A DNA stretch of 64,000 nucleotides from Elusimicrobia bacterium GWB2_63_16 (GTDB taxonomy: Bacteria > Elusimicrobiota > Elusimicrobia > Elusimicrobiales > UBA9959): contig MGTZ01000020.1 of NCBI GenBank assembly GCA_001799715.1, forward strand, positions 19,975 through 83,974, written 5' to 3'. Shown here piece by piece: positions 43,801-52,400 of this stretch. The position numbers and the translations under genes are program-made. The notes beneath the pieces are model-generated. The model made no database searches. It saw nothing but the letters and a program-made list of their open reading frames with translations, and had not been told where the DNA came from. The number at the start of each line of letters is the position of its first letter. The stretch's first letter is position 1.

Positions 43801-46800
43801 TGGCGGCCGGGACCATCGGCATCTCCACGCGCGCGCCGCAGGCGGCGCTGGATATAGTGTCCACCGGCACTCTTCCTACGCAGATGGCCCAGATCTGGCG
43901 CGATTCGACCGGCCTTATCGTCGGTTCCATGAGCGTGACGGGGGCCATGCAGGCGGTGAAATTCGTGGGCAACGGCGCCGGCCTGACCGGCGTTACGGCT
44001 TTAGACGACACCAAACTGGCGCTGACCGGCGGCACTCTGGGCGGCGTCCTGAACATGAACGGCAACTTCCTGTCGGGTGTCTCCACAATCACCATGCTCA
44101 GCGGCAGCATAGCCATAGTGCCGCCCGGCACGGGCGGGAGCAATATCGGTTACGGTATTTCCATCGGCTCAAACTCCTACAACAACTATACCAGCGGTAT
44201 CGGCCTGGGGCATTCCGCCCGGGATAACTACACTGGCGGCGTGGGCATCGGCGATTCCGCCTTCGATAATTACAGCTACGGCGTGGGTGTGGGCAATAAC
44301 GCCACGAGCAACAACACTTCCGGCGTGGGCATCGGCAACGGCGCCTCCGGGAACAATAACTTCGGCGTCGGCATAGGCGCGCAGGCTTCAGCCAACCCGT
44401 ACTACGCGGTAGGGGTGGGCGCCTATTCGCAGAATAACAAGGGCTATGGCGCGGCGCTGGGCGCCTATTCCTACGCGTCGTCCTCGGCTACCGCCCTCGG
44501 CGCGCAGGCCAGGGCCAACGCGGAGCTCAGCCTGGCGCTGGGCTACGGCACGGTCAACAATTCCACCGGCACGGCCAGCTTCGGCGCCTACGGCGTCAAT
44601 GCCGCCTATTACCAGGTTAACGGCGGCACCGTATTGAACGTGCTGCCCGGCATAGGCAGCCTGGCCGTTGGCGTGGCGGCGGCGGCTTCGGATACCGGCG
44701 CTTATAATCTTTTCGTGGGCTCGGCTGCGGGCCACGGACATAGCTCCGGCTCCAATAATGTGATGCTGGGCTACGGAGCCGGCTTTCAGAACACCACCGG
44801 CGCGGGCAATGTTTTTATAGGCGCGGCCGCCGCGAATACGAATATCAACGGCGACCAGAATATCGTGATCGGCTACAACCAGGGCACTTCCGCGCAGGGA
44901 GCTTCCAACGAACTGAATATCGGCGGCTTGATCTTCGGTCAGATCGGCGCTAAGACCGTCGGTATCTCCACTCGCGCGCCGCAGGCCGCGCTGGACGTGG
45001 TGTCTACCGGCACGGGGGCCGGCTTTTACGCGCAGATCTGGCGCGATTCCACCGGCCTCGTGGTCAGCTCCGTGAGTTCCCAGGGTATCTATTACGGCAA
45101 CGGTTCCGGCCTGACCAGCCTGCCCGTGCCCTCCGGGGTGGTGCAGAAGGCGGGGGACTCTATGACCGGGGCTCTGTATCTGGACGGCACCGGCGGCAGC
45201 AATGTTTACCTGAAGATCACGCAGACCAGCGGCGGCAACCTTATTTCCGCAGGCCTGACCGGCGGCGCCACGGCGCTATTATACGCTGATGGCAGTTCTA
45301 TCGGGCTGTTTAGCGAGCAAGTCTCTCACCGCGTGGGGATCGGCGCCGGCATGACCGAGGCGCTGACCGTCACCCAGAACAGGGTGGGCGTGAACAATAC
45401 TTCGCCTTTCTATACGCTGGACGTCAACGGCCCGGGCCGCTTCGCGGACCAGATCGTAGCCGGCGGCAGCGTGACGGTCGCCGGCAGCGCCTTCTCGGTG
45501 GGCGGCTCCACTTTCGTGGTGAACGCCGGCCGCGTGGGCATAAACTGGACTACGCCCGAGGCCGCGCTGCAGGTAAGCGGGGGGGCGAAGTTCCTCTCCA
45601 GCGCCGGCACGTCCTATATACTTACGGCGGGCTCCTCCGCCAGGCCGGACATGTTCTTCGTCTCCAGCGGCGGCATCGTCGGGGCCGGTGATTTTACCGA
45701 TATTTTCGTGGATACCTACGCGGTGGTCAGCCTGGCGCCGGTGCTGAAGTCCGGCGCCGACGGCGCGGTGGGCCTTACCGTTTACGCGCGCACGGATAAA
45801 GCCGCTACCGTTACCGCCACCGGCCCCGATCAGGTACTGGCAGGCGGTAATTTCGAAGCCGTGGCGGGCGGCGACGATTCTGTGACCCTGCTGGCGGCTG
45901 TCCGCACGCAGCTGCGGCGTGAAAGCGTCGGCGTCGGCGTAGTATCCAAGGCCTATGGCCTACTCGTAGACGATATCTATACCGATTCGGGCGCGGGCGT
46001 CATAACCGACACCTACGGTATTTACATCGGCGACCAGACCTCCGCTTTCGGCGGTACGCAGACCAACTCCCCCTACGCCATCTACTCTCAGGACCCCGGG
46101 GCCAAAGTGTTTTTTGCGGGTAACCTGGGACTGGGCATGTCTAACCCGGGGGCCCGCCTGGATATCGCCGCGATAGCCGACGATCCCGCTACTATGGGGC
46201 AGATCTGGCGCAATTCCCTCGGCAATATAGTCTCTTCCATGAGCGCCACCGGCGTGATGATGTCCGCGAAGTTCGTCGGCGACGGCTCCGGGCTGACCAA
46301 CGTCCCCGGCGTACAGAAGACCGGCGACACCATGACCGGGCAGCTTACTATATTCGGCTCGTCTCTCACTATCCGCCCCGCTGCGAGCGACGCCTATTCG
46401 CTGTACGTAAGTTCCGCCGACGGCTCTACCCCGGCGCTTACGGTAAAGCCCGGCGGCGAACTGTACACCGCCGGCAGGGCGGGCATCGGTTCAGCCGCCC
46501 CGGCCGAAGCGCTGGACATATCCGGCAGGGTGTTGATATCCACCAATGCCGGCAATGTTTCTACCGACGGACTGTTCTCCAACGGTTCTGGCGGCATCGT
46601 GTTCCAAAGCGCCGGCACCACTTACCTGAAGGCGTCTTACGGCGGCGGCTATGTCGGCATCGGCCCGAGCGCCAACGTGTACACCGATACCATGTCGCCG
46701 AAGGTGCAGGCCAGGGGCAGCATGAGCGTGGGTTCCGGCTACAACACTTCCCATCCCCCGGCGGAAAGCCTGGTGGTCCAGGGCCGCCTGGGCATAGGTA

Positions 46801-49430
46801 CGCCCGCGCCCGACGCGGCGCTGAGCGTGGTTCAGGCCGATGTCGCCGCCTCATCGTACACTGTGCATATCGGCACTTCGGCCTCCGTCTACCACCTGGT
46901 GGTCACTACCGCCGGCTGGGTGGGCCTTAACACGCAGCGGCCCCAGGCCCCGCTGCACCTGACCGCGGCCACCAAGGACGAGGGCATAGTTGTCGAGCAC
47001 AACAGCAATACTGCCGAAGGCTCCTACCTCGCCCTGCTCAAGGCGCGCGGCACGGCGCAGTCGCAGTCCCTGGTAGCCGAGGGCGACAATCTGGGCGTGC
47101 TGGCTTTCGGCGGCTATAACGGCGCCTCCGGCGACCCGTTCCCGACGGCGGCCGCGATAATCGGCCGCGTGGACGGCGCTCCTACCCTGAGCCCGGCCCT
47201 CGATATGCCCGGCCGGCTGGAGTTCATGACCGCCGCGGACGGCACTGCTGAAACCGTGACGCGCATGGTAATACGCGGCGACGGCGGGGTCGGTATCGCT
47301 ACCGGCACCCCGCAGGCTATGCTGGACATACTCTCCACCTCCACTGTCGCCCAGATCTGGCGCGACGCAACAGGCGTGGTGCGCGCCTCAATGACCGCGG
47401 ACGGCACGCTCTACGCTGCGGTGGGCTCTGCGGTGCAGAAGAGCGGGGACAATATGACCGGTCCCCTGACCATAACCCCGGACCCCGCGGTCTATATCTA
47501 CGACCTTATGACCAACGGCATCCAGATATCCACGGCCGGGTCCATAGTTACGGTAGGCGTCGGCAACGGCTCCATGGGCGCCGGTCAGCGCGGCATGGGC
47601 GTGGTAGACCTGCAGACGGCCAGAGCGACCATAAGCCAGGTGGCGCTGGGGGACTTTTCCACGCTTAGCGGCGGCGCCTACAACACCGCCTTCGGTTCCG
47701 GCACGGTCATGGCCGGCGGCCTTTATAACATAGCCGCGGGCACGCTGGCCGTGATCTCCGGCGGTCAGAATAACTACGCGGACGCCCGCTTCAGCGCCGT
47801 GGGCGGCGGCAAGGGCAATACGGCCAACGCGGACTACGCCGGAGTCTTCTCCGGGTCCGGGAACCTTGTGGCCGGCGCAGGGGGATTCATAGGCGGCGGC
47901 CAGGGGAACACTGTGGAGTTCAATTACGGCGCGATAGCCGGCGGCATGAACAACCTGGTGGACGTGGCGGCCGATTACGGCTTCGTGGGCGGCGGCTACG
48001 GCAATAAAGCCGCCAACACGCACGCCGCGGTGGCCGGGGGCTGGACTAACGCCGCCAACGGCATGGAAGCCTTCGTGGGCGCGGGCTACATGAACGCCGC
48101 CGACGGCGAGAAATCGGTGGTGGGCGGCGGCAATAATAATACGGTAACTGCTTTCGGTCTCTATTCGGCGGTAGTAGGCGGCAGCAGCAATACCGTGGCC
48201 GGCGAGGCCAGCTTCGTGGGCGGCGGCAACACCAATGTCGTCTCAGGCAAAAACTCCGTGGTGCCGGGCGGCCTTCGCAATACCGTGACCGCGATCCAGT
48301 CCGGCATAATGAGCGGCAATGATAACGTCGTTACCGGGACCGCTTCAGTAGTCTCGGGAGGCGATCATAACGTTGTAAGCGGACAGGATTCGGTGATAGC
48401 CGGCGGCGCCAACAACAGCGCCAAAGGCTGGTGGGCCACCATCCCCGGCGGCTACCAGAACTCCGCCGTGGGGAACTACTCGTTCGCGGCCGGCTACAAG
48501 TCCAGTTCCACGGCGGCGGGCGCGTTCACCTGGGCCGATAGCCAGGGAACAGAGGTTCTCAACGGGGTGCCCGACCAGGTCCGTTTCAAGGCTGCCGGCG
48601 GTTTCATGGTCTCCACCTCAGCCGTCTATTCCACTCCCGGCTTGTACGTCAACGAGTTCAATGCGGTGGGCATCGGCACCGCCACCACCCGCAGCGACCT
48701 GACGCTCTTTGTCAACAGGGGCGCCAGCCAGAATACGTTCCTGCTGGGCAGCGAAAGCAAAGGCCTGCGCCTGCGCGATACCGGCAGCCTCATAGATATA
48801 GAATCGGTGGGAAGCGATATTATCTTCAACGCCAGCGGGCAGGGCGCCTATTTCTACCAGGGTAAGGTAGGCTTCGGTACCACCGCCAGCGGCGTGGTCG
48901 GAACAAAAGTGGCCATAGTGCAGCCTTTCCTCACCACCGACCCGTACGTGCTGAAGGTGGGCACCGGCACGAACCCGACCAGCCTCACCGTATCCACCTC
49001 GGGCGTGATAGGGATGCCCATGCAGTCCATGGCCAGGGCATATGGCGCCGCGAGCGTCGGAGTGCCCTCCTCGACTTTGTGGCAGCCCGTCAGCGTCGAC
49101 GCGAAGTTTGAGGACACCCAGGGTGAATATGATACCACCACTCAAAAGTTTACCGCCACGACGGGCGGCCTCTACCTGGTGGCGGGCCATGTATGGATAG
49201 CCGCCAACGCGACGGGGTCCCGCGGTATAGGCGTCGGCATCAACGGATCGGCTACTCCGCTGAAGCAGGCGACCGATGTCAGGGCGGCAGGCGTTTCTAC
49301 CAGTGACCTCACTCTCAGTTCCGTAATAAGGCTGCTGCCAGGAGAGTTCCTCCGGCTTATGGTCTACCAGGATTCCGGTTCCACGCTGAACGTCGGCAAC
49401 GCCACGTTTGACGTGGTGAAATTGAATTAA
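40866..49430 (+). CDS. Giant exported YadA-head/tail-fibre-like repeat protein with C1q-like C-terminus
   Basis: A 2854-residue product. The ATG at 40866 follows GGAGG and opens a signal peptide (about 1-20, ending PLWA). Residues 22-120 are the common YQGRLKE ... LTAVPYAVFASSAGYA leader module of bacterial tail-fibre-like proteins. Then come many VGIG-P-type units. Six copies of a module carry AQIWRDSTGLVVGSMSATG plus VKFVGDGSGLTGV. Two blocks of YadA/Hep_Hag-like head repeats lie at about 388-588 and 2261-2558 (xVSGGxxNxxxG period), with two G-x-G-rich helix-like blocks between. The last ~130 residues are a C1q/TNF-like jelly roll (FTATTGGLYLVAGHVWI). No outer-membrane anchor, S74 chaperone or sorting domain is visible. 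A trimeric surface fibre is inferred. Confidence 0.85.
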   Translation: MKKLILAIAIFLGASPLWAEVMTYQGRLKESDIPVSANRVFLFEFCDAETSGICHTTPSGYQSFAAQNGLFKSTFTIPAADLSQGQWYLQVSVGPDIPGIVVLTPRERLTAVPYAVFASSAGYASYAAGAVQKTGDTMSGQLTLAGSTLTVTGSEFSVGGSTFTVKAGYVGIGVDTPSVPLTLGYNNFAGWEYSSSNHSVAHKIGKTSDGAGPLQFVTTFNPGESGEVFRFSSMYRGNLLSMLAGGGVGIGTDMPSATLDIISTGTAADVYAQIWRDSTGLVVGSMSATGLMQAVKFVGDGSGLSGVTGATDDTKVLKTGDTMTGPLAVIVDTSVDSFDIQTNGINISTSGAITTVGLGLGTASPDTRGQGAADLQTQRTAADQIASGQFSSISGGALNTAAGEYSVVSGGYKNTAAGQVSNVSGGQFNTVSGINSSVSGGLFNVVAGSNSAVSGGAYNTVTGTSAVIAGGEYNVASGKHSAVGGGFLNTASSLYSAVGAGTGNTASNTYSYVGGGSANLASGYVAVVAGGAANRADGYRAAVGGGYDNRASGQDSVVPGGYNNTAEGNYSFAAGAKSSSTAQGAFTWQDSGGTTINLVNGVTDRTVFKSRGGFLVTGSTNTSMTGTQDRGVIMTGNGLLGIAIDSPQAALDVVSTGTASDVYAQIWRDSTGLVVGSVSAAGFMKAVKFVGDGSGLTGVTGASGTDTSKVLKAGDTMTGDLTMALGSTITVTGSSFSVGGATLAVRDGFVGIGTASPAAPLTIAGVVGNEIQFPSAGGDIQIFGTGSPDQFLIGGANTFEVNIAGTYPMRVSNTGVAVDTVTANGTISAARYYISGSPALVFSGLGNMLAGKSAGAVTTSGDANTMAGAYAGGSNTTGGSNAMVGAYSGYSNISGSYNALLGKDAGYGSSGFSFSKAAMVGYQAGYALMQGDNNVFLGHRAGYSVTVGSSNIVIGADITTPETDSDYTLNIGGVLHGDLAAGTIGISTRAPQAALDIVSTGTLPTQMAQIWRDSTGLIVGSMSVTGAMQAVKFVGNGAGLTGVTALDDTKLALTGGTLGGVLNMNGNFLSGVSTITMLSGSIAIVPPGTGGSNIGYGISIGSNSYNNYTSGIGLGHSARDNYTGGVGIGDSAFDNYSYGVGVGNNATSNNTSGVGIGNGASGNNNFGVGIGAQASANPYYAVGVGAYSQNNKGYGAALGAYSYASSSATALGAQARANAELSLALGYGTVNNSTGTASFGAYGVNAAYYQVNGGTVLNVLPGIGSLAVGVAAAASDTGAYNLFVGSAAGHGHSSGSNNVMLGYGAGFQNTTGAGNVFIGAAAANTNINGDQNIVIGYNQGTSAQGASNELNIGGLIFGQIGAKTVGISTRAPQAALDVVSTGTGAGFYAQIWRDSTGLVVSSVSSQGIYYGNGSGLTSLPVPSGVVQKAGDSMTGALYLDGTGGSNVYLKITQTSGGNLISAGLTGGATALLYADGSSIGLFSEQVSHRVGIGAGMTEALTVTQNRVGVNNTSPFYTLDVNGPGRFADQIVAGGSVTVAGSAFSVGGSTFVVNAGRVGINWTTPEAALQVSGGAKFLSSAGTSYILTAGSSARPDMFFVSSGGIVGAGDFTDIFVDTYAVVSLAPVLKSGADGAVGLTVYARTDKAATVTATGPDQVLAGGNFEAVAGGDDSVTLLAAVRTQLRRESVGVGVVSKAYGLLVDDIYTDSGAGVITDTYGIYIGDQTSAFGGTQTNSPYAIYSQDPGAKVFFAGNLGLGMSNPGARLDIAAIADDPATMGQIWRNSLGNIVSSMSATGVMMSAKFVGDGSGLTNVPGVQKTGDTMTGQLTIFGSSLTIRPAASDAYSLYVSSADGSTPALTVKPGGELYTAGRAGIGSAAPAEALDISGRVLISTNAGNVSTDGLFSNGSGGIVFQSAGTTYLKASYGGGYVGIGPSANVYTDTMSPKVQARGSMSVGSGYNTSHPPAESLVVQGRLGIGTPAPDAALSVVQADVAASSYTVHIGTSASVYHLVVTTAGWVGLNTQRPQAPLHLTAATKDEGIVVEHNSNTAEGSYLALLKARGTAQSQSLVAEGDNLGVLAFGGYNGASGDPFPTAAAIIGRVDGAPTLSPALDMPGRLEFMTAADGTAETVTRMVIRGDGGVGIATGTPQAMLDILSTSTVAQIWRDATGVVRASMTADGTLYAAVGSAVQKSGDNMTGPLTITPDPAVYIYDLMTNGIQISTAGSIVTVGVGNGSMGAGQRGMGVVDLQTARATISQVALGDFSTLSGGAYNTAFGSGTVMAGGLYNIAAGTLAVISGGQNNYADARFSAVGGGKGNTANADYAGVFSGSGNLVAGAGGFIGGGQGNTVEFNYGAIAGGMNNLVDVAADYGFVGGGYGNKAANTHAAVAGGWTNAANGMEAFVGAGYMNAADGEKSVVGGGNNNTVTAFGLYSAVVGGSSNTVAGEASFVGGGNTNVVSGKNSVVPGGLRNTVTAIQSGIMSGNDNVVTGTASVVSGGDHNVVSGQDSVIAGGANNSAKGWWATIPGGYQNSAVGNYSFAAGYKSSSTAAGAFTWADSQGTEVLNGVPDQVRFKAAGGFMVSTSAVYSTPGLYVNEFNAVGIGTATTRSDLTLFVNRGASQNTFLLGSESKGLRLRDTGSLIDIESVGSDIIFNASGQGAYFYQGKVGFGTTASGVVGTKVAIVQPFLTTDPYVLKVGTGTNPTSLTVSTSGVIGMPMQSMARAYGAASVGVPSSTLWQPVSVDAKFEDTQGEYDTTTQKFTATTGGLYLVAGHVWIAANATGSRGIGVGINGSATPLKQATDVRAAGVSTSDLTLSSVIRLLPGEFLRLMVYQDSGSTLNVGNATFDVVKLN
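42030..42630 (+). repeat. YadA-head-like repeat block 1 (within giant gene)
   Basis: About a dozen tandem units of 14-16 residues with core S-x-V-S/G-G-G-x-x-N-x-A-x-G. The block ends in NYSFAAGAKSSSTAQGAFTW. The period and Gly/Asn pattern match the left-handed parallel beta-roll of YadA heads. Confidence 0.8.
43430..43790 (+). repeat. G-x-x-AG repeat block (within giant gene)
   Basis: The units read like NAMVGAYSGYSN, NALLGKDAG, AMVGYQAGY and NVFLGHRAGY, with a 24- to 30-residue spacing and a conserved N-x-(F/L)-(L/V)-G-x-x-(A/S)-G core. Confidence 0.7.
44140..44620 (+). repeat. GVGIG repeat block (within giant gene)
   Basis: Tandem 14-residue units with core YGVGIGxxAxxNNxxGVG, about ten in a row. 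This is a second, distinct beta-roll type within the same protein. Confidence 0.75.
47640..48540 (+). repeat. YadA-head-like repeat block 2 (within giant gene)
   Basis: About 19 units of the same type as block 1, again ending NYSFAAGYKSSSTAAGAFTW. The preceding segment (MTNGIQISTAGSIVTVG, DLQTARATISQVALGDFS) also parallels the lead-in of block 1. The whole ~300-residue module was therefore duplicated and then diverged or expanded. Confidence 0.8.
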
Positions 49431-49471
49431 CGCGCACTGGAGGAGGCTTAGCGCTTAGCAGAAACTGACTG

Positions 49472-52400
49472 ATGGGAAATCGCATATTCCCGGCCGCCTT
49501 GTTGGCATGCCTGTTTACCGTACAGGCGGCGGCCCAAAAAACAGCGGGAGACATAACCGTGCTCGGTGACGCGGCGGACTACTCGTCCGCCAGCGCGGGG
49601 CAGTCGCATGCCGACGGCAAGGTAGTGCAGGGGGGGCTGGCGGGCGCGGCCCACGGCTCGCAGGAGTTCCACAGCGCGGGCACCGACATCGTGCTGGAGT
49701 CTGGTTTCTACTCGCGGCTCGTCTCGTCGGCAGCGGTCTTCGGCTACGCCGCGCAGGGGATCAGCAGTTATACGCTGGCCTGGACCGACCAGGGCTGGCC
49801 GTATCCCGCCAATCCCCCGGGCACCACTTACGACCTCTTCCTCTCCACCTGGGCGGAGGCGGACCCGTACATGGTCTCCTATTCCACCGACGAACACGGC
49901 TACCCGGTGGAGGGTCTGGCCCCCAACACCAGCTACTACAACTTCCTGTTCGCCAACTATATGGAGGGCGACTATTCAGCCTATTCCTCTTCTACCGCGG
50001 TGACGATGGCGGCCGTGCCTTCCACCGGGGCATTTACGCTGACCGACGCTGGTCACAGTACCCTGGGGCTCACCTTCGCCTCCTCCGGCAACCCGCCGCC
50101 GTTCCTTGAGGCCGCCTGGCTGACGGCCCTGCCGCCCGCCGGCACGCTGCCGGCGCCGCGCACCGGCGCCGCGGCGGTGGTCTACGGTTCGCACGTGTAC
50201 TTGAGCGGCGGGTTCGACGGGGTCTATTATTCAAGCGCCATCTTCCGCGCCGAGACCTATGCTGACGGCACGCTGGGCCCCTGGGGCCTTGCCGGTTTCA
50301 TGCCGGCCGCCCTCTACGGCCACCAGGCGGTGGCCGCGCGCGGCCGCCTTTACATCCTGGGCGGTTCCGGCTTCGGCGCGGCGCACGACGAGGTCTGGTC
50401 GGCCGATATCTCCTCGGCGGGCGCGCTCGGCTCCTGGGAGGCAGAGCCTAAACTGAACGCCCCCGTTTATTTCCACGCCGCGGCGCTGGCGGGGGGCAGG
50501 ATATACGTGGCGGGCGGCTACATGCCCGGTTCCGGCGTCTTGAACAGTCTCCGCTACGCGGCTATCGGGCCCGACGGAACGTTGTCGGACTGGCAGGCGG
50601 CGGGCAGCGTTCCGGCCCCGCGCTACGGGCATTCCCTGACGCTCCTGGAAGACCGCCTGCTGCTGGCCGGCGGCAACGACGGTTCTTCGGCCAGAGCCGA
50701 AACCTGGACCTATTCCCCGGCCGGGGACGCCTGGACGCCCTATACGCAGCTGCCCTCCCCGCGCTTCGGCCATGCCGCCGCCGCCGTTGAGAACAGGCTT
50801 TATGTTTTCGGCGGCAATAACGGTTACGCCTCGCAGTCCCACGTGTTCCACAGCAGCGTGCCGGCCGCGGGAACCGCGCCCTGGGCGGCGGGGGAACCGA
50901 TACCGGCCGCGCGCCAGTTCTCCGCCGTGGCCCTGACCGGGGGCCGCCTCCACCTCATAGGCGGAGCGTCGGGCTCGGTCCCCTCGGATTCCGTCTGCTC
51001 GGCGGTGGTACTGGGCGCGGAGTACCAGGCCGAAGTGGCCGAGAACGCCGGCTTTATAGGCGCCAAATCCTCGAGCTGGTCCGCCAGCCCGGCCTTCGCC
51101 TTTACCGAACTGAAGCCCGGCACGCAGTATTACTACCGGGCGCGGGCCCGCAACTGGTCCGGGGTCGCCACCGTTTTTTCCCTGAGCGGGTCCACCTTCA
51201 CCTACGCCGCTGTGCCCGGTACCGCCCCCTGGACCAATGTCTGGGTCTCTTCCGCGACGCTGAACTGGACGGCCAACGGCAACCCGGCGGGCAGCGACTA
51301 CGCCGTGGTCTACTCCTCCTACCCGGACTACTCCTACCCGCAGGGCATGAGCGCGGCGGGCGCTCTTTCTGCGGGCCTGACCGGCCTGCAGCAGAGCACC
51401 ACCTATTACGCCAAGGTCCGCCTGCAGGACGGGGACCTGCTGTCGCGCTACGCCGAACTGCCGCCCGTGCGGACCGGCTTCGACCCGGCCCTGGACGTCA
51501 GCAGCCCCACTATAGACAGCAACCAGGGGGATATCCCCGGCTGGCAATCCACCAACACCTTCCTCTGCGACGTGGACTTCGCCGATGTCGGCGCGGCCGG
51601 CTTGGACCGGATAGAACTGCGCATTTCGACCCAGGCCGCGGACCCGGCCAGCTTCGTCGGTGAGTGGACGCCGGCAATCACGGCCATCAATCAGGATGCC
51701 TACACCGCTGACTGGCGCCTGACCCAGCAGGTCTGGGAGGCCATGCTCGACGGCGCCTCCAACTATGTTTCCGTCCGCGCCTATGACCGCTCCGGCAACC
51801 GCGGCGAGGAACTGGAACTCTTCATGGTGCGCAAGGACACTACGCCCCCGGCGATAGCGGTCGGTTACGCGGCCCCTGCGGCCTGGCAGATAGATTATCC
51901 CGGAGACGTGACGCCCCTGGACTTCGGCGACCCGCTGTCGGGCCTGGCCCGGGTGCAGTATAGCGTCAGCGCCTCCAAGAACTTCGCGGACGGCGCCGTG
52001 ATACCGTGGACGGATATCGCCGGGCTGACCCCCGGCGCCACCTGGTACCGCCCCACGCTGACTTACAGCTTCAACGCGCTGGCCAACGCGACCTCCAATT
52101 ACTTCAGCTTCAGGGCGGTGGACGTGGCCGGCTCCACCCGCACGCTCACCGACGCCTTCGGCATAGCCAAGAACGTCAGCGGCCCCATAGTGGATATCTC
52201 CACGCCCACGGCCCTGTTCCTGTCCACGTTCACGCGGGTTTCCGGCGACACGGCCGAGACCAACTTCCACCAGGTGATGGGCACCGAGGTCTCCATCCGC
52301 GACCTTACGAGCCTGCTTTACTACAACGCCGGAGCTTTCCTCTCCGGCTCGCACGCCTGGCAGGACGCGCAGGATTTCCCCAGCAGCTATACCATAGTCT

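Larger units (their letters stand above)
41634..47415 (+). repeat. Six copies of a ~100-160-bp coding repeat (AQIWRDSTG module)
   Basis: The copies are at 41634-41790, 42812-42970, 43843-44000, 44988-45123, 46152-46310 and 47316-47415. Each encodes (V/I)STGT...AQIWRDSTGLVV-S-S...FVGDGSGL or a shortened form. The shared cagatctggcgcgattc core is near-identical in DNA, so copies arose by recent duplication or are kept alike by recombination. The last copy lacks the FVGDGSGL half. Confidence 0.85.
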
